Under the pieces are notes generated by a model. The model did not search any database and was not told the DNA's origin. It worked only from the letters and a program-made list of their open reading frames with translations. Made by a program: the position numbers and the translations under genes. A stretch of DNA of 64,000 bases from Alphaproteobacteria bacterium. Lineage in GTDB: Bacteria > Pseudomonadota > Alphaproteobacteria > Reyranellales > Reyranellaceae. The stretch covers positions 1 to 64,000 of the forward strand of contig JAFKFK010000016.1 in NCBI GenBank assembly GCA_017307275.1, in the 5' to 3' direction. Shown here piece by piece: positions 1 through 8,854 of the stretch (positions are counted from its first letter, which is position 1; every line of letters begins with the position of its first letter).

Positions 1-405
1 GCCGATCTCTACTTCGACTTCAACGAGTTCGGCCTCGTCGCCGGATACGATTTCGGCGTCGCCCAGCTCCAGGCCGCCGTCCGATACAGCCCCAACTTCT
101 TCGCCAACTCCGGCAACGCCTGGTACAAGTGGGCCCAGCTCACCGTTCCCCTGCCCTTCATCCACGTCAACGAGAACATCGCCTTCAAGATCATCGGCAG
201 CGTCGGCAACCAGTATGTCGAGCGCTTCACCAACTACGGCATTCCCAACGACAACTACTGGGACTGGCAGGCCGGCGTCGTCGTCAACGTCTATGGCTTC
301 GACCTCTCCGCCGTCTACACGGGCACAAATCTCAGTGTCCAGGACTGCCTCGGCACCCAAAACTGCGCTTCCCGCGTCATCATCGGCATCTCAAAGACGT
401 TCTAG
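1..405 (+). CDS. TorF-family putative porin, 3' end only
   Basis: The frame is open from the first base to a TAG at 403-405, giving 134 C-terminal residues; the 5' part lies outside the window. The protein is rich in aromatic residues in an alternating pattern (for example DLYFDFNEFG, WYKWAQLTVPLPFIHV and YWDWQAG) and ends in ...IIGISKTF. A terminal Phe is the usual outer-membrane beta-barrel assembly signal. The pattern resembles the TIGR02001/TorF putative porin family, whose substrates are unknown. A Cys pair near the end (DCLGTQNC) could form a disulfide. The next gene starts 63 bases downstream. Confidence 0.7.
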   Translation, partial: ADLYFDFNEFGLVAGYDFGVAQLQAAVRYSPNFFANSGNAWYKWAQLTVPLPFIHVNENIAFKIIGSVGNQYVERFTNYGIPNDNYWDWQAGVVVNVYGFDLSAVYTGTNLSVQDCLGTQNCASRVIIGISKTF

Positions 406-435
406 GCGAAGCTGAACCCACCGCCTTAGAGGGTT

Positions 436-453
436 GCCGCCCCGGCGGGCGGC
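436..453 (+). terminator. GC-rich hairpin downstream of the porin gene
   Basis: A perfect 7-bp stem (436-442 with 447-453) closes a 4-base loop 31 bases after the porin stop. There is no T-run after it, so it may be a weak intrinsic terminator or an mRNA end-stabilising hairpin. It also sits just ahead of the UbiH-type gene. Confidence 0.35.
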
Positions 454-468
454 TGCCATCTATGGCGG

Positions 469-1758
469 ATGGATAAGGAACGGTCCGATCTCGCCCGATT
501 CGATCTTGCGATAGTGGGCGCCGGCCTCAATGGCAGTCTGCTGGCGCTGGCTGCTGGCGAGGCAGGGCTCTCCACCGCCCTGATTGACCGCGTGGCGCTC
601 ACCACCATGAGCGAGGCCGGTTTCGACGGCCGCACCACGGCCGTCGCCTATACCAGCCAACGCCTGTTCGCCGCATTGGGTGTGTGGGACGAGATCGCGC
701 CCGAAGCCGAACCGATCCGCGATATCCGCATCTCCGATGCAGGCCATGACGGCCGCGCCAGTCCGCTGTTTCTGCATTTCGATCATCGCGAGGCGGCAAC
801 CGAGGGAACCGAAGCAGCCCCCATGGGCTGGATCGTTGAGAATCGATTCCTGCGCGCCGCTCTGCTGCGTCGGCTCGCGGCCTGCCCGCAGGTCGAGCTG
901 ATTGCCCCCGATGAAGTCATCGACAGCAAGCGTACCCTCGACAAGGCCGAGCTCACGCTGAAGAGCGGGCGTCGCATCGCCGCACGGCTGATCGCCTCTG
1001 CCGAAGGCCGCTTCGGCTCGATGCGCGAAGATGCGGGCATTGGTGCGCGCGCCTGGTCCTACAACCAGATCGCCATCGTGCTGGTGGCCAAACACGAACG
1101 GCCCCATCGCGGTGTGGCGCAGGAGAAGTTTTTGCCGGGTGGACCTTTTGCCATCCTGCCGATGACCGATGGCCCTTCGAGCGACGGATCGACCAGCGAA
1201 CATCGCTCGTCGATTGTCTGGACGGAACGTGCCGATCTCGCGCGCCACCTGCTCGAACTCGATGCACCGCGCTTCCAGGCCGAGTTCGCCCGCCGTTTCG
1301 GCAATCATCTCGGCGCCGTCGCGCCCATCGGTCCGCGCTGGTCGTATCCGCTGAGCCTCGTGCATGCCGACCGTTATGTCGACACGCGACTGGTGCTGGT
1401 GGGCGATGCCGCCCACGGCATCCATCCCATCGCGGGCCAAGGTTACAATCTCGGCGTCCGCGATATCGCGGCCCTCGTTGAAGTCCTGATCGACGCCAAG
1501 CGGCTCGGCCTCGATGTCGGCGGCGCGGACACGCTGGAGCGCTACGCCCAGTGGCGCCGCGCCGACAACCTCGCCATGGTCGCCGCCACCGATCTACTCA
1601 ATCGGCTGTTCTCCAACGACATCAAGCCGCTTCGCCTCGCCCGCGACCTCGGCCTTGCCGCCGTGAACCGCGTGCCGCCGCTGCGCCGCTTTTTCGTTCG
1701 CCATGCGATGGGTCTGGTCGGCGATCTGCCCAAGCTGATCCGCGGCGAGCGGCCCTAG
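469..1758 (+). CDS. UbiH/UbiF/VisC/COQ6-type FAD-dependent hydroxylase
   Basis: This 429-residue flavoprotein monooxygenase has the N-terminal dinucleotide fold DLAIVGAGLNGSLLALAAG (about residues 12-30) ending in the acidic strand ALIDR. The second FAD motif, LVGDAAHGIHPIAGQGYNLG, lies near residue 311 and is diagnostic of the ubiquinone-ring hydroxylases. Enzymes of this group hydroxylate the benzoquinone ring in ubiquinone synthesis at the inner membrane face. The length is normal for the family. Which ring position it modifies cannot be read from the sequence, so no symbol is given. The ATG at 469 places the nucleotide-binding strand 12 residues in, as in relatives. Confidence 0.85.
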   Translation: MDKERSDLARFDLAIVGAGLNGSLLALAAGEAGLSTALIDRVALTTMSEAGFDGRTTAVAYTSQRLFAALGVWDEIAPEAEPIRDIRISDAGHDGRASPLFLHFDHREAATEGTEAAPMGWIVENRFLRAALLRRLAACPQVELIAPDEVIDSKRTLDKAELTLKSGRRIAARLIASAEGRFGSMREDAGIGARAWSYNQIAIVLVAKHERPHRGVAQEKFLPGGPFAILPMTDGPSSDGSTSEHRSSIVWTERADLARHLLELDAPRFQAEFARRFGNHLGAVAPIGPRWSYPLSLVHADRYVDTRLVLVGDAAHGIHPIAGQGYNLGVRDIAALVEVLIDAKRLGLDVGGADTLERYAQWRRADNLAMVAATDLLNRLFSNDIKPLRLARDLGLAAVNRVPPLRRFFVRHAMGLVGDLPKLIRGERP

Positions 1759-1808
1759 ACTTAACGGGTTTGCAGCCCTATCTCAGGGGCCAATTTCGAG
1801 GATTTCGC

Positions 1809-2786
1809 ATGGCCAATCCCCAATCATCGGCGCAGGTGCCCGTCACGGTGCTCACCGGCTATCTCGGTGCCGGCAAGACCACCCTTCTCAACCGCATCCT
1901 GAGCGAGCAGCACGGCAAGAAATACGCCGTCATCGTGAATGAATTCGGCGAGCTTGGTGTCGACAACGACCTCGTGGTGAACGCCGACGAGGAAGTGTTC
2001 GAGATGAACAACGGCTGCATCTGCTGCACCGTGCGCGGCGACCTGATCCGCATCATCGAAGGCCTGATGAAGCGTAAGGACAAGTTCGACGGCATCCTGG
2101 TCGAGACGACCGGCCTCGCCGATCCCGGCCCGGTGGCACAGACCTTCTTCACTGACGACGACGTGAAGGCCCGCACGCGGCTCGACGCCATCGTGACGGT
2201 GATCGACGCCAAGCACTTCTTCGGCCAGCTCGAGCAGGGTTCCGAAGCCGAGCAGCAGGTGGCCTTCGCCGACGTGATCCTGCTCAACAAGACCGATCTG
2301 GTGAGCGCCGACGAACTCAAGAAGGTCGAAGACAAGATCCGCGGCATCAACCGCTATGCCCATATCTTCCGCACGCAGAAGAGCCAGATCGAACTCGACG
2401 CCATCCTCGACAAGGGCGCATTCGATCTCGGTCGCATCCTCGAATTCGAACCGGACTTCCTGCACTCCGGCCACGACCACAATCATGGCGACGAGGTCGC
2501 GAGCCTATCGATCAGCGCCGACCGGCCGGTCGATCCCGACAAGTTCCAGAAATGGATGGGCGCGCTGCTGCAGATCAAGGGCCCCGACATCTTCCGCAGC
2601 AAGGGCATCCTGGCGATCGACGGCGCGCCGCGCCGCTATGTCTACCAAGGCGTCCACATGATGATGGACAGCGACTGGGGGTCGCCCTGGAAGGACGGCG
2701 AGGCTCGTTCGAGCAAGCTGGTCTTCATCGGCCGCAACCTCGACGGCGACAACCTGAAGCGCGGCTTCGAAGACTGCCTGAAGTAG
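1809..2786 (+). CDS. COG0523 (CobW-family) metal-handling GTPase
   Basis: The 325-residue protein has a Walker A motif (GYLGAGKTTLLNRIL, residues 17-31), the family signature GCICCTVRGDL (CxCC) near residue 74, LLNKTDL for guanine recognition and a His-rich segment HSGHDHNHGDE ahead of the C-terminal CobW_C domain. Members are metal chaperones or insertases, often for zinc. The start ATG at 1809 was chosen because upstream codons in the same frame run through the end of the ubiH-like gene and encode no family residues. A WD40 gene follows after 9 bases, suggesting co-transcription. No Zur-like palindrome was seen upstream. Confidence 0.88.
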   Translation: MANPQSSAQVPVTVLTGYLGAGKTTLLNRILSEQHGKKYAVIVNEFGELGVDNDLVVNADEEVFEMNNGCICCTVRGDLIRIIEGLMKRKDKFDGILVETTGLADPGPVAQTFFTDDDVKARTRLDAIVTVIDAKHFFGQLEQGSEAEQQVAFADVILLNKTDLVSADELKKVEDKIRGINRYAHIFRTQKSQIELDAILDKGAFDLGRILEFEPDFLHSGHDHNHGDEVASLSISADRPVDPDKFQKWMGALLQIKGPDIFRSKGILAIDGAPRRYVYQGVHMMMDSDWGSPWKDGEARSSKLVFIGRNLDGDNLKRGFEDCLK

Positions 2787-2795
2787 TTTGATCCT

Positions 2796-3836
2796 GTGAA
2801 ACTCGATCTCGCTAATCCGGCCTGGCAGCAGACGCTGCCCCCGGCCCGCTCATTGGCGACCGACGCACCGGTCGCCGCCTGCGCCTTCAGCCGCGACGGC
2901 AACACCGTGGCCTTCGCCCTGGGCGACGGCCAGGTTCGCCAGATGCCGGCCGACATCAAGGCCCCCATACCCGATGCCACGCCGGCGTTGCACAGCGGCG
3001 TGGTGATGGCGCTGATCGGCGATCCCGTGGGCGACGGCTTCGTGAGTGGCGGCGACGACGGCCGTGTGCTGCGCGTGGCGCTCGACGGCACGGCAACGGA
3101 GCTGCTGGTTCAGAAAGGGAAGTGGGTCGAGCACCTCGCCGCCCATCGCAATGGCGCGGTGGCGGCTGGCGTCGGCCGCACGATGTTCGCGATCAAGGAC
3201 GGCGAAGTCCGCGAGTTCGGGCCGCACCAGAGCACGGTGGCCGGTCTCGATTTCAGCAAGGACGGCGGCCGCGTGGCGTGCGCCCACTATGACGGCATCA
3301 CCGTGTGGAGCATCGGCCAGGTGGTCCTGCCGCCGCGCCGCTTCGCCTGGCGCGGCAGCCATGTCGCACTGAAGTGGAGCACCGACGGCAAGTTCATCGC
3401 CACGGGCACGCAGGAAAACGACATCCATGTCTGGCGCGTGGCGCAGGCCACCGACATGCGCATGCAGGGCTACCCTGCCAAGGTGAAGTCCCTCTCCTGG
3501 ACAGCCGACGCGCGCTTTCTCTACACCTCGTCGCAGCCCGTCTTCACCGCCTGGCCGTTCGCCGGCAAGGGTCCCGAGGGCAAACCACCGCTGCAATTCG
3601 GCGACGAAGGCGCGGGCCTGATGACGGTGGTCGCGGCCCATCCCACGGCCGAGTTCGTGGCAGGCGGTTACGACTCCGGCGAGCTGCAGCTCGGCGACAT
3701 CAAGACCAAGCGCTCGGTCGTCCTCAAGATGGCCGACAGTTCGGCGATCACCTGTCTCGCCTGGGCACCGGATGGTTTCCGGCTCGCCGTCGGCAACGAC
3801 CGCGGCGATCTCCTGGTGATCGACCTCAGGCGCTAG
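2796..3836 (+). CDS. WD40-repeat beta-propeller protein
   Basis: The 346-residue protein shows repeated strand patterns such as ACAFSRDGNTVAFALGDGQV, LDFSKDGGRVACAHYDGITVWS, LKWSTDGKFIATGTQENDIHVW and LAWAPDGFRLAVGNDRGDLLVI, consistent with a 7-bladed propeller. No signal peptide is visible, so it is probably cytoplasmic. It begins with GTG at 2796, nine bases after the COG0523 GTPase, so it may act as a partner or scaffold for that protein (inference). The stop TAG directly abuts the stop of the convergent efflux gene inside the palindrome GCTAGCTAGC. Confidence 0.8.
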   Translation: MKLDLANPAWQQTLPPARSLATDAPVAACAFSRDGNTVAFALGDGQVRQMPADIKAPIPDATPALHSGVVMALIGDPVGDGFVSGGDDGRVLRVALDGTATELLVQKGKWVEHLAAHRNGAVAAGVGRTMFAIKDGEVREFGPHQSTVAGLDFSKDGGRVACAHYDGITVWSIGQVVLPPRRFAWRGSHVALKWSTDGKFIATGTQENDIHVWRVAQATDMRMQGYPAKVKSLSWTADARFLYTSSQPVFTAWPFAGKGPEGKPPLQFGDEGAGLMTVVAAHPTAEFVAGGYDSGELQLGDIKTKRSVVLKMADSSAITCLAWAPDGFRLAVGNDRGDLLVIDLRR

Positions 3837-5042
3837 CTAGCCGCGTCGCACCAGCACGCGGTGCGACAGAAAGCAAAGCACACCCGCCACGCCCATCGCC
3901 GTGGTCATGGGCGCAATGGTGCCGTCGAAGGTCTGGCCGACCGCGGCACCGAAGGCGGCACCGATGCCGAAGGTCAGCACCCCCATCAGCGACGATGCCG
4001 TACCCGCCATGTGCGGATAGCGCTGCAACGCGAGCGCCGTGGCGTTAGGGCCGATCAGACTGAGCGTCGCGATCTGCGCGACGAAGCACACCAGAAACGG
4101 GATCAGGCCAATCGTACCGTAAGACGCCTCGATCCATCCCAGCACGGCGGCCGTCATACCCGCGAGAGCAGGCACGATCACACCGTAACGCAGGATGCGG
4201 CTTGCCCCGATCTTGGGCACGAAGCGCGCGTTGAGCAGGCTGCCGACCGTCATGAAGATCACCATGCCGCCAAACACCAGGCCGAAGTCGCGCGGCGCGA
4301 TGCCGTAGCGTTCGATGAAGACGAACGGCGAGCCCGAGATGAACGAGAAAAGCGCCGCGAACATGAACGCGCCGGTAAAGGCGTAGCCCATGAAGGCGCG
4401 ATGACGCAGCAGCTCGCCGAAGCGTTTCACCACGAGCAGCGGTTCAAGAGGCTGACGATATTCCGGCTTCAGGGTCTCGGGCAGACGCCACCAGGCGATC
4501 AGGAACCCGAAGACGCCGACACCCGCCAATGCCCAGAAGATCGCGCGCCAGCCGGCGAACCACAGGATCTGTCCGCCAATCAGCGGCGCCAGCATTGGTG
4601 CAATCGACGTTGCTGCCAGCATCAGCGACATGGCGCGCGCCGCCTCGTCGCGCTCGGCCATGTCGCGCACCATGGTGCGCGCCAGGACCACGCCACCGCA
4701 GGCTGCCAGCCCCTGCAGGAAACGCAGCACGATCAACTGTCCGGCCGAGGCCGCGAAGGCGCAGCCGATGCTTGCCAGTACGTAGACTACCAATCCAGAC
4801 AGGATGACCGGCCGTCGCCCGAAGCGGTCGCCGGCGGGTCCGTAGAAGATCTGGCCGAAGCCGAACGCCACCATGAACATCGAGAGCGTGAGCTGGATGT
4901 CGCCGACGCTGCCCCGGAGATCGACGGTGATCACCGGCAGCGCCGGCAAATACATGTCGATCGAAAGTGGCGTGAAGGCCGACAACAGGGCCAGCACCGC
5001 CAGCAGCAACGGGGTCAAGGTCGGGCGGGTGGTCGTGGTCAT
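3837..5042 (-). CDS. Bcr/CflA-type multidrug efflux MFS transporter
   Basis: The 401-residue protein has about 12 hydrophobic helices. An N-terminal helix begins [26 protein letters not shown], the Bcr/CflA signature with Asp-Met-Tyr-Leu-Pro. The loop 2-3 motif GPAGDRFGRRPVIL is the MFS motif A. Family members are proton-drug antiporters in the inner membrane. It is divergent from the MoeB-like gene (68-base gap) and tail-to-tail with the WD40 gene. The substrate is not predictable. Confidence 0.87.
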   Translation of the reverse strand: MTTTTRPTLTPLLLAVLALLSAFTPLSIDMYLPALPVITVDLRGSVGDIQLTLSMFMVAFGFGQIFYGPAGDRFGRRPVILSGLVVYVLASIGCAFAASAGQLIVLRFLQGLAACGGVVLARTMVRDMAERDEAARAMSLMLAATSIAPMLAPLIGGQILWFAGWRAIFWALAGVGVFGFLIAWWRLPETLKPEYRQPLEPLLVVKRFGELLRHRAFMGYAFTGAFMFAALFSFISGSPFVFIERYGIAPRDFGLVFGGMVIFMTVGSLLNARFVPKIGASRILRYGVIVPALAGMTAAVLGWIEASYGTIGLIPFLVCFVAQIATLSLIGPNATALALQRYPHMAGTASSLMGVLTFGIGAAFGAAVGQTFDGTIAPMTTAMGVAGVLCFLSHRVLVRRG

Positions 5043-5110
5043 TTTGAGGAGATCATGTGCGCGGTGGCTCTAACGGCAATTCCCGCCCGACACCATGCTA
5101 TAAGCGGACC

Positions 5111-5899
5111 ATGTCTTCGCTGCCTGACCTGTCAGAAATGCAGATCCGCCGATATGCGCGTCATATCGTGCTGGCAGAGGTGGGCGGCATCGGGCAATCG
5201 AGGCTGATTGCCGCCAAGGTGCTGGTGATCGGCGCCGGCGGCCTTGGCGCACCCCTCCTGCAGTATCTGGCGGCAGCCGGTATCGGCACGCTGGGTGTGA
5301 TCGACCACGACACGGTTGATCTTTCCAACCTGCAGCGACAGGTCATTCACCGCACCAGCGACGTGGGCGTCTCCAAGGTCGAGAGCGCACGGCGCGCGCT
5401 GGGCGACATCAATCCCGAAGTGCAGGTGCAGGTGCACGACGAACGCCTCACCGCGGCGAATGCCGAACGCATCATCGCGGGCTACGACGTCGTGGCCGAC
5501 GGCAGCGACAACTTCGCCACGCGCTATCTTCTGAACGACACCTGCTATCGCCTGAAGAAGATCCTGGTCTCGGCGGCGATCCTGCGGTTCGACGGCCAGG
5601 TCTCGACCTACAAGGCCTGGCAGGGCACGGGCCATCCCTGCCTGCGTTGCCTCTTTCCGGTGGCGCCGTCGGAAGATGCCGTGCCGAGCTGCGCCCAGGC
5701 CGGCGTGCTGGGAGCGCTCGCCGGCACGCTGGGTACCCTGCAGGCGACGGAAGTCGTGAAAGAGATCCTTGAAGTCGGCCGTTCGCTCTCGGGCCGGCTG
5801 CTGATGTACGACGCGCTTGCCGCATCCTTCGATGAAATGACGATCGCCAAGCGGCCCGACTGCCCGACCTGCGGCGTCGACACAGGCGGGGGCTCATGA
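5111..5899 (+). CDS. HesA/MoeB/ThiF-family adenylyltransferase (MoeB-like)
   Basis: The protein of 262 residues carries RYARHIVLAEVGGIGQSRL at the N-terminus, the nucleotide fold VLVIGAGGLGAPLLQYLAAAG, the E1-type Arg-finger segment DLSNLQRQVIHRTSDVG, the pair CLRCLFP and a C-terminal CPTCGVD, the two halves of the zinc site. Such enzymes adenylate the C-terminal Gly-Gly of a sulfur carrier (MoaD or ThiS). The ATG at 5111 is preferred because the family motif begins about 10 residues later. It overlaps the DsrE-like gene as ATGA, so the pair is translationally coupled. Whether it serves molybdopterin or another thio-cofactor is open; no rhodanese domain is present. Confidence 0.85.
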   Translation: MSSLPDLSEMQIRRYARHIVLAEVGGIGQSRLIAAKVLVIGAGGLGAPLLQYLAAAGIGTLGVIDHDTVDLSNLQRQVIHRTSDVGVSKVESARRALGDINPEVQVQVHDERLTAANAERIIAGYDVVADGSDNFATRYLLNDTCYRLKKILVSAAILRFDGQVSTYKAWQGTGHPCLRCLFPVAPSEDAVPSCAQAGVLGALAGTLGTLQATEVVKEILEVGRSLSGRLLMYDALAASFDEMTIAKRPDCPTCGVDTGGGS

Positions 5900-6285
5900 G
5901 CGACGGCGGCATCTCGGTCATCCTGCGCGCCGGCGACTATGAAAGCGCCCACTATGCGCTGGCACTGGCCGCGGCTGCGCTGGCCGTGAACAAGCCGGCC
6001 GTACTTTTCTTCACCATGTCCGGCATCCGTGCTCTTCAGAGCCCGCCCCCTCCCCTCGATGACTGGGATCGCGATGCCCGGAACCGCGCGCGCGGCGTCG
6101 GCGACTTCGAGACCCTGCTGCAGGCCTGCGTCGAGCTTGGCGCGCGCTTTATCGTGTGCGAAATGGGGTTGCGGTCGCTCGACATCGACCGTGCGAGCCT
6201 CAGGGCCGACGTGCCGATCACGGTCGCCGGTATCGTGACCTTGCTGGAAGAGACCAAGCCGGGCATGCACCTCGTTTCACTGTGA
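5896..6285 (+). CDS. DsrE/DsrF-like small protein
   Basis: This 129-residue protein has the alpha/beta pattern of the DsrE/F superfamily: an initial strand ISVILRAGDYESAHYALALAAAALAV, a second strand AVLFFTMSGI and the segment ARFIVCEMGLRS with a single conserved-looking Cys. The family includes sulfur-transfer proteins in which this Cys carries persulfide. Its start overlaps the stop of the MoeB-like gene, so the two probably act together on sulfur transfer (inference). The function is otherwise unknown. Confidence 0.7.
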   Translation: MSDGGISVILRAGDYESAHYALALAAAALAVNKPAVLFFTMSGIRALQSPPPPLDDWDRDARNRARGVGDFETLLQACVELGARFIVCEMGLRSLDIDRASLRADVPITVAGIVTLLEETKPGMHLVSL

Positions 6286-6301
6286 CGTATCGGGAGAGTT
6301 C

Positions 6302-7279
6302 ATGACATCCGCCGCCTTCGACGTGCTGGGAATCGGTAACGCCATCGTCGACGTCCTGACCAAGGCCGACGATGCCTTCTTGAGCCAGCACGGCCTGGTG
6401 AAAGGCAGCATGATGCTGATCGACGAGGCGCGGGCCGACACGCTCTATGCGGCCATGGGCCCGGGCGTGGAGATTTCCGGCGGCTCCTGCGGCAACACCA
6501 TGGCGGGCGTCGCCTCGTTCGGCGGCAAGGGTGCCTATATCGGCAAGGTCCGCGACGACCAGCTCGGCGCTGTGTTCGGCCACGACCTCAAGGCGACCGG
6601 CGTCTCCTTCGAGACCGCCAGCGCCACCTCGGGCCCCGCGACCGCACGCTGCCTGATCCTGGTAACGCCCGACGCGCAGCGCACCATGAACACCTATCTC
6701 GGTGCCTGCACCGGCCTCGGCCCGGCCGATATCGACGTCGCGCGCGTGGGATCGGCGCAGGTGACCTATGTCGAGGGTTATCTCTGGGATGCTCCGGCCG
6801 CCAAACAGGCCGTGCTCAAGGCGTTCGACGCCGCCCACGCCGCCGGCCGCAAGGTTTCGATCACGCTTTCGGATTCTTTCTGCGTCCATCGCTATCGCGA
6901 AGAGTTCCGCGACCTGATCCGCAACAAGGTCGATATCCTGTTTGGCAACGAAGCCGAGATCAAAGCGCTCTACGAGGTCGAGACCTTCGAGGAAGCGCTC
7001 GAAGCCGCCCGCAAGGAAGCCAAGATCGCCGCCCTGACGCGCAGCGAGAAGGGTTCGGTCGTGATCAAGGGCAGCGAGACCTATGAAGTGCCGGCCGCGC
7101 CCGTTGCCAAGGTCGTCGACACGACCGGCGCAGGTGACCTCTATGCCTCCGGCTTCCTGTTCGGCTTCACCCACGGCAAGCCGCTCGCCGAGTGCGCCCG
7201 ACTGGGCGGCATCGCCGCAGCCGAAGTGATCTCCCATGTCGGCGCCCGCCCCGAAAAGGCGCTGAGCGGTCTCGTTTGA
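6302..7279 (+). CDS. PfkB-family sugar/adenosine kinase
   Basis: The 325-residue protein has the PfkB signatures: N-terminal FDVLGIGNAIVDVL, the glycine-rich SGGSCGNTMAGVASFGGKGAYIGKVRDD and the C-terminal VVDTTGAGDLYASGFLFG containing the catalytic Asp of the DTTGAGD motif. The NxxVD start and overall layout match alphaproteobacterial proteins annotated as adenosine kinase. It would phosphorylate a nucleoside or sugar with ATP in the cytoplasm. The last bases overlap the TTG start of the next gene. Confidence 0.85.
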   Translation: MTSAAFDVLGIGNAIVDVLTKADDAFLSQHGLVKGSMMLIDEARADTLYAAMGPGVEISGGSCGNTMAGVASFGGKGAYIGKVRDDQLGAVFGHDLKATGVSFETASATSGPATARCLILVTPDAQRTMNTYLGACTGLGPADIDVARVGSAQVTYVEGYLWDAPAAKQAVLKAFDAAHAAGRKVSITLSDSFCVHRYREEFRDLIRNKVDILFGNEAEIKALYEVETFEEALEAARKEAKIAALTRSEKGSVVIKGSETYEVPAAPVAKVVDTTGAGDLYASGFLFGFTHGKPLAECARLGGIAAAEVISHVGARPEKALSGLV

Positions 7280-8676
7280 GCGGTCACGCCACCGACACCG
7301 GCGCGCGCGGCTGGCGGGAGTCGCTCGCGACCTACACGCATCCGCGTGTCGTCACGTTCCTGTTCCTCGGCTTCTCGGCCGGGCTGCCCTTCCTGCTGGT
7401 CTTCGCCACGCTGTCGGCATGGCTGCGCGAGTATGGCATCAGCCGTACCGCCATCGGCTTCATCAGCTGGATCGGCATCACCTACTCCTTCAAGTTCGTG
7501 TGGTCGCCAGTGGTCGATCGCGTCCCGCTGCCGCTGCTCACACGCTGGCTGGGGCGTCGCCGCTCCTGGATGCTGCTGGCGCAGGCGGGCATCGCCGGCG
7601 GCCTGCTCGGCATGTCCTTCTGCGATCCGCGCACCGACCTCTGGGGTCTGGTCGTGCTGGCGCTGGTCGTGGCCTTCTCCTCGGCCACGCAGGACATCGC
7701 CCTCGATGCCTTCCGCATCGAGGCGACCGATGCGAGCCTGCAGGGTGCCACTGCTGCGACGTATCAACTCGGCTACCGTATCGCCGTGCTCGCGGCTGGC
7801 GCCGGTGCGCTCTACATCGCCGAGTTCGGTTCCTGGCCCATCGCCTACCAGTCCATGGCGGTGCTTGGCCTCGTGGGTATTGTCACTACGCTTATCGTCA
7901 GCGAGCCCGAACGGCCGGTCGTCGCCGGCACCTCGGAACTCGAGGGCAAGGTCGCGACTTTCGCCGCCGGTCTCGGGGCGATGCCCGGCTGGATGCGCAA
8001 GGCGCTGATCTTCGTCTACGGCGCCATCGTCTGCCCGTTCGTCGATTTCTTCACACGCTACGGCTGGATGGCCGTCGTGCTTCTCCTGTTCATCGGCCTC
8101 TTTCGCCTTTCCGACATCGCCATGGGCGTGATGGCGAACCCGTTCTACATCGACATGGGTTTCTCGCTGTCGCAGATCGCCAACGTCTCCAAGATCTACG
8201 GCTTCGTGATGTCGATCCTGGGCGCTTTGCTAGGCGGCGTCCTGGTCTTCCGCCTCGGCGCGGCGCGACTGCTCGCGCCTGCGGTGTTCCTGATTGCGGC
8301 GAGCAACCTCACCTTCTCGTGGCTCGCGCTGGTCGGTCAGCCGGACACCCTGATCCTCACCATCGCGATCAGCGTCGACAATCTCGTGGGCGGCATGTCG
8401 GGCTCGATCTTCATCGCCTTCCTGTCGGGCCTCACCAACACCGCCTACACGGCGACGCAGTACGCGCTCTTCACGTCGATCATGACCCTGCCCGGCAAGC
8501 TGATGGGCGGCTCGTCGGGATGGATCGTCGACAAGCTGCAGGCGGAGTTCTCGTCGGTGCACAAGTTCGGTGGCTACGCGATCTTCTTCCTCTACACCGC
8601 GCTGCTCGGCCTGCCGGCGCTGGTGCTGGCGACGGTTGTCCGCCGTCGCTTTGAAAAAGAAACCCCTCCTTCCTGA
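7276..8676 (+). CDS. ampG: AmpG-type muropeptide/MFS permease
   Basis: This is a membrane protein of 466 residues from the proposed TTG at 7276, which overlaps the kinase stop as TTGA. An N-terminal pattern typical of AmpG is present: FLFLGFSAGLPFLLVFATL, the loop EYGISRTAIGF, KFVWSPVVDRVPLPL and the SSATQDIALDAFRIE segment. AmpG imports anhydro-muropeptides for cell-wall recycling. Upstream in-frame starts would intrude into the kinase gene with low-complexity Arg-rich residues, so they were rejected. The stop codon itself forms the loop of the terminator that follows. Confidence 0.8.
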   Translation: MSGHATDTGARGWRESLATYTHPRVVTFLFLGFSAGLPFLLVFATLSAWLREYGISRTAIGFISWIGITYSFKFVWSPVVDRVPLPLLTRWLGRRRSWMLLAQAGIAGGLLGMSFCDPRTDLWGLVVLALVVAFSSATQDIALDAFRIEATDASLQGATAATYQLGYRIAVLAAGAGALYIAEFGSWPIAYQSMAVLGLVGIVTTLIVSEPERPVVAGTSELEGKVATFAAGLGAMPGWMRKALIFVYGAIVCPFVDFFTRYGWMAVVLLLFIGLFRLSDIAMGVMANPFYIDMGFSLSQIANVSKIYGFVMSILGALLGGVLVFRLGAARLLAPAVFLIAASNLTFSWLALVGQPDTLILTIAISVDNLVGGMSGSIFIAFLSGLTNTAYTATQYALFTSIMTLPGKLMGGSSGWIVDKLQAEFSSVHKFGGYAIFFLYTALLGLPALVLATVVRRRFEKETPPS

Positions 8677-8690
8677 GGAAGGAGGGGTTT
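8660..8690. terminator. bidirectional intrinsic terminator with the ampG stop codon in its loop
   Basis: A perfect 14-bp inverted repeat (8660-8673 with 8677-8690) encloses a 3-base loop TGA at 8674-8676, which is the stop codon of the ampG-like gene. Read on the minus strand, the stem is followed by a T-rich tract (TTTCTTTTTC), ideal for ending the pst-phoU-phoB transcript. On the plus strand the stem itself ends in TTT. Confidence 0.88.
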
Positions 8691-8854
8691 AGTAATTCGG
8701 CGTCGGGTGTCGTCCGCGCCGGGGGAACCGACCCATTCCGAAGCAGGGGCGTGGGGCGCCGGGCTTGGAACGGGCAAGCCTTGTGTAGGCCGCCGACACT
8801 ACAAAACCGTTACTGGCCGTGTGGAAAACCCTTGCTCGAAGGGCCTCCGGTGCA

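Noticed and set aside
3861..5207. Open frame of about 448 codons on the plus strand
   Set aside because: It lies opposite the Bcr/CflA gene and its translation is Arg/His/Gln-rich with no fold signature.
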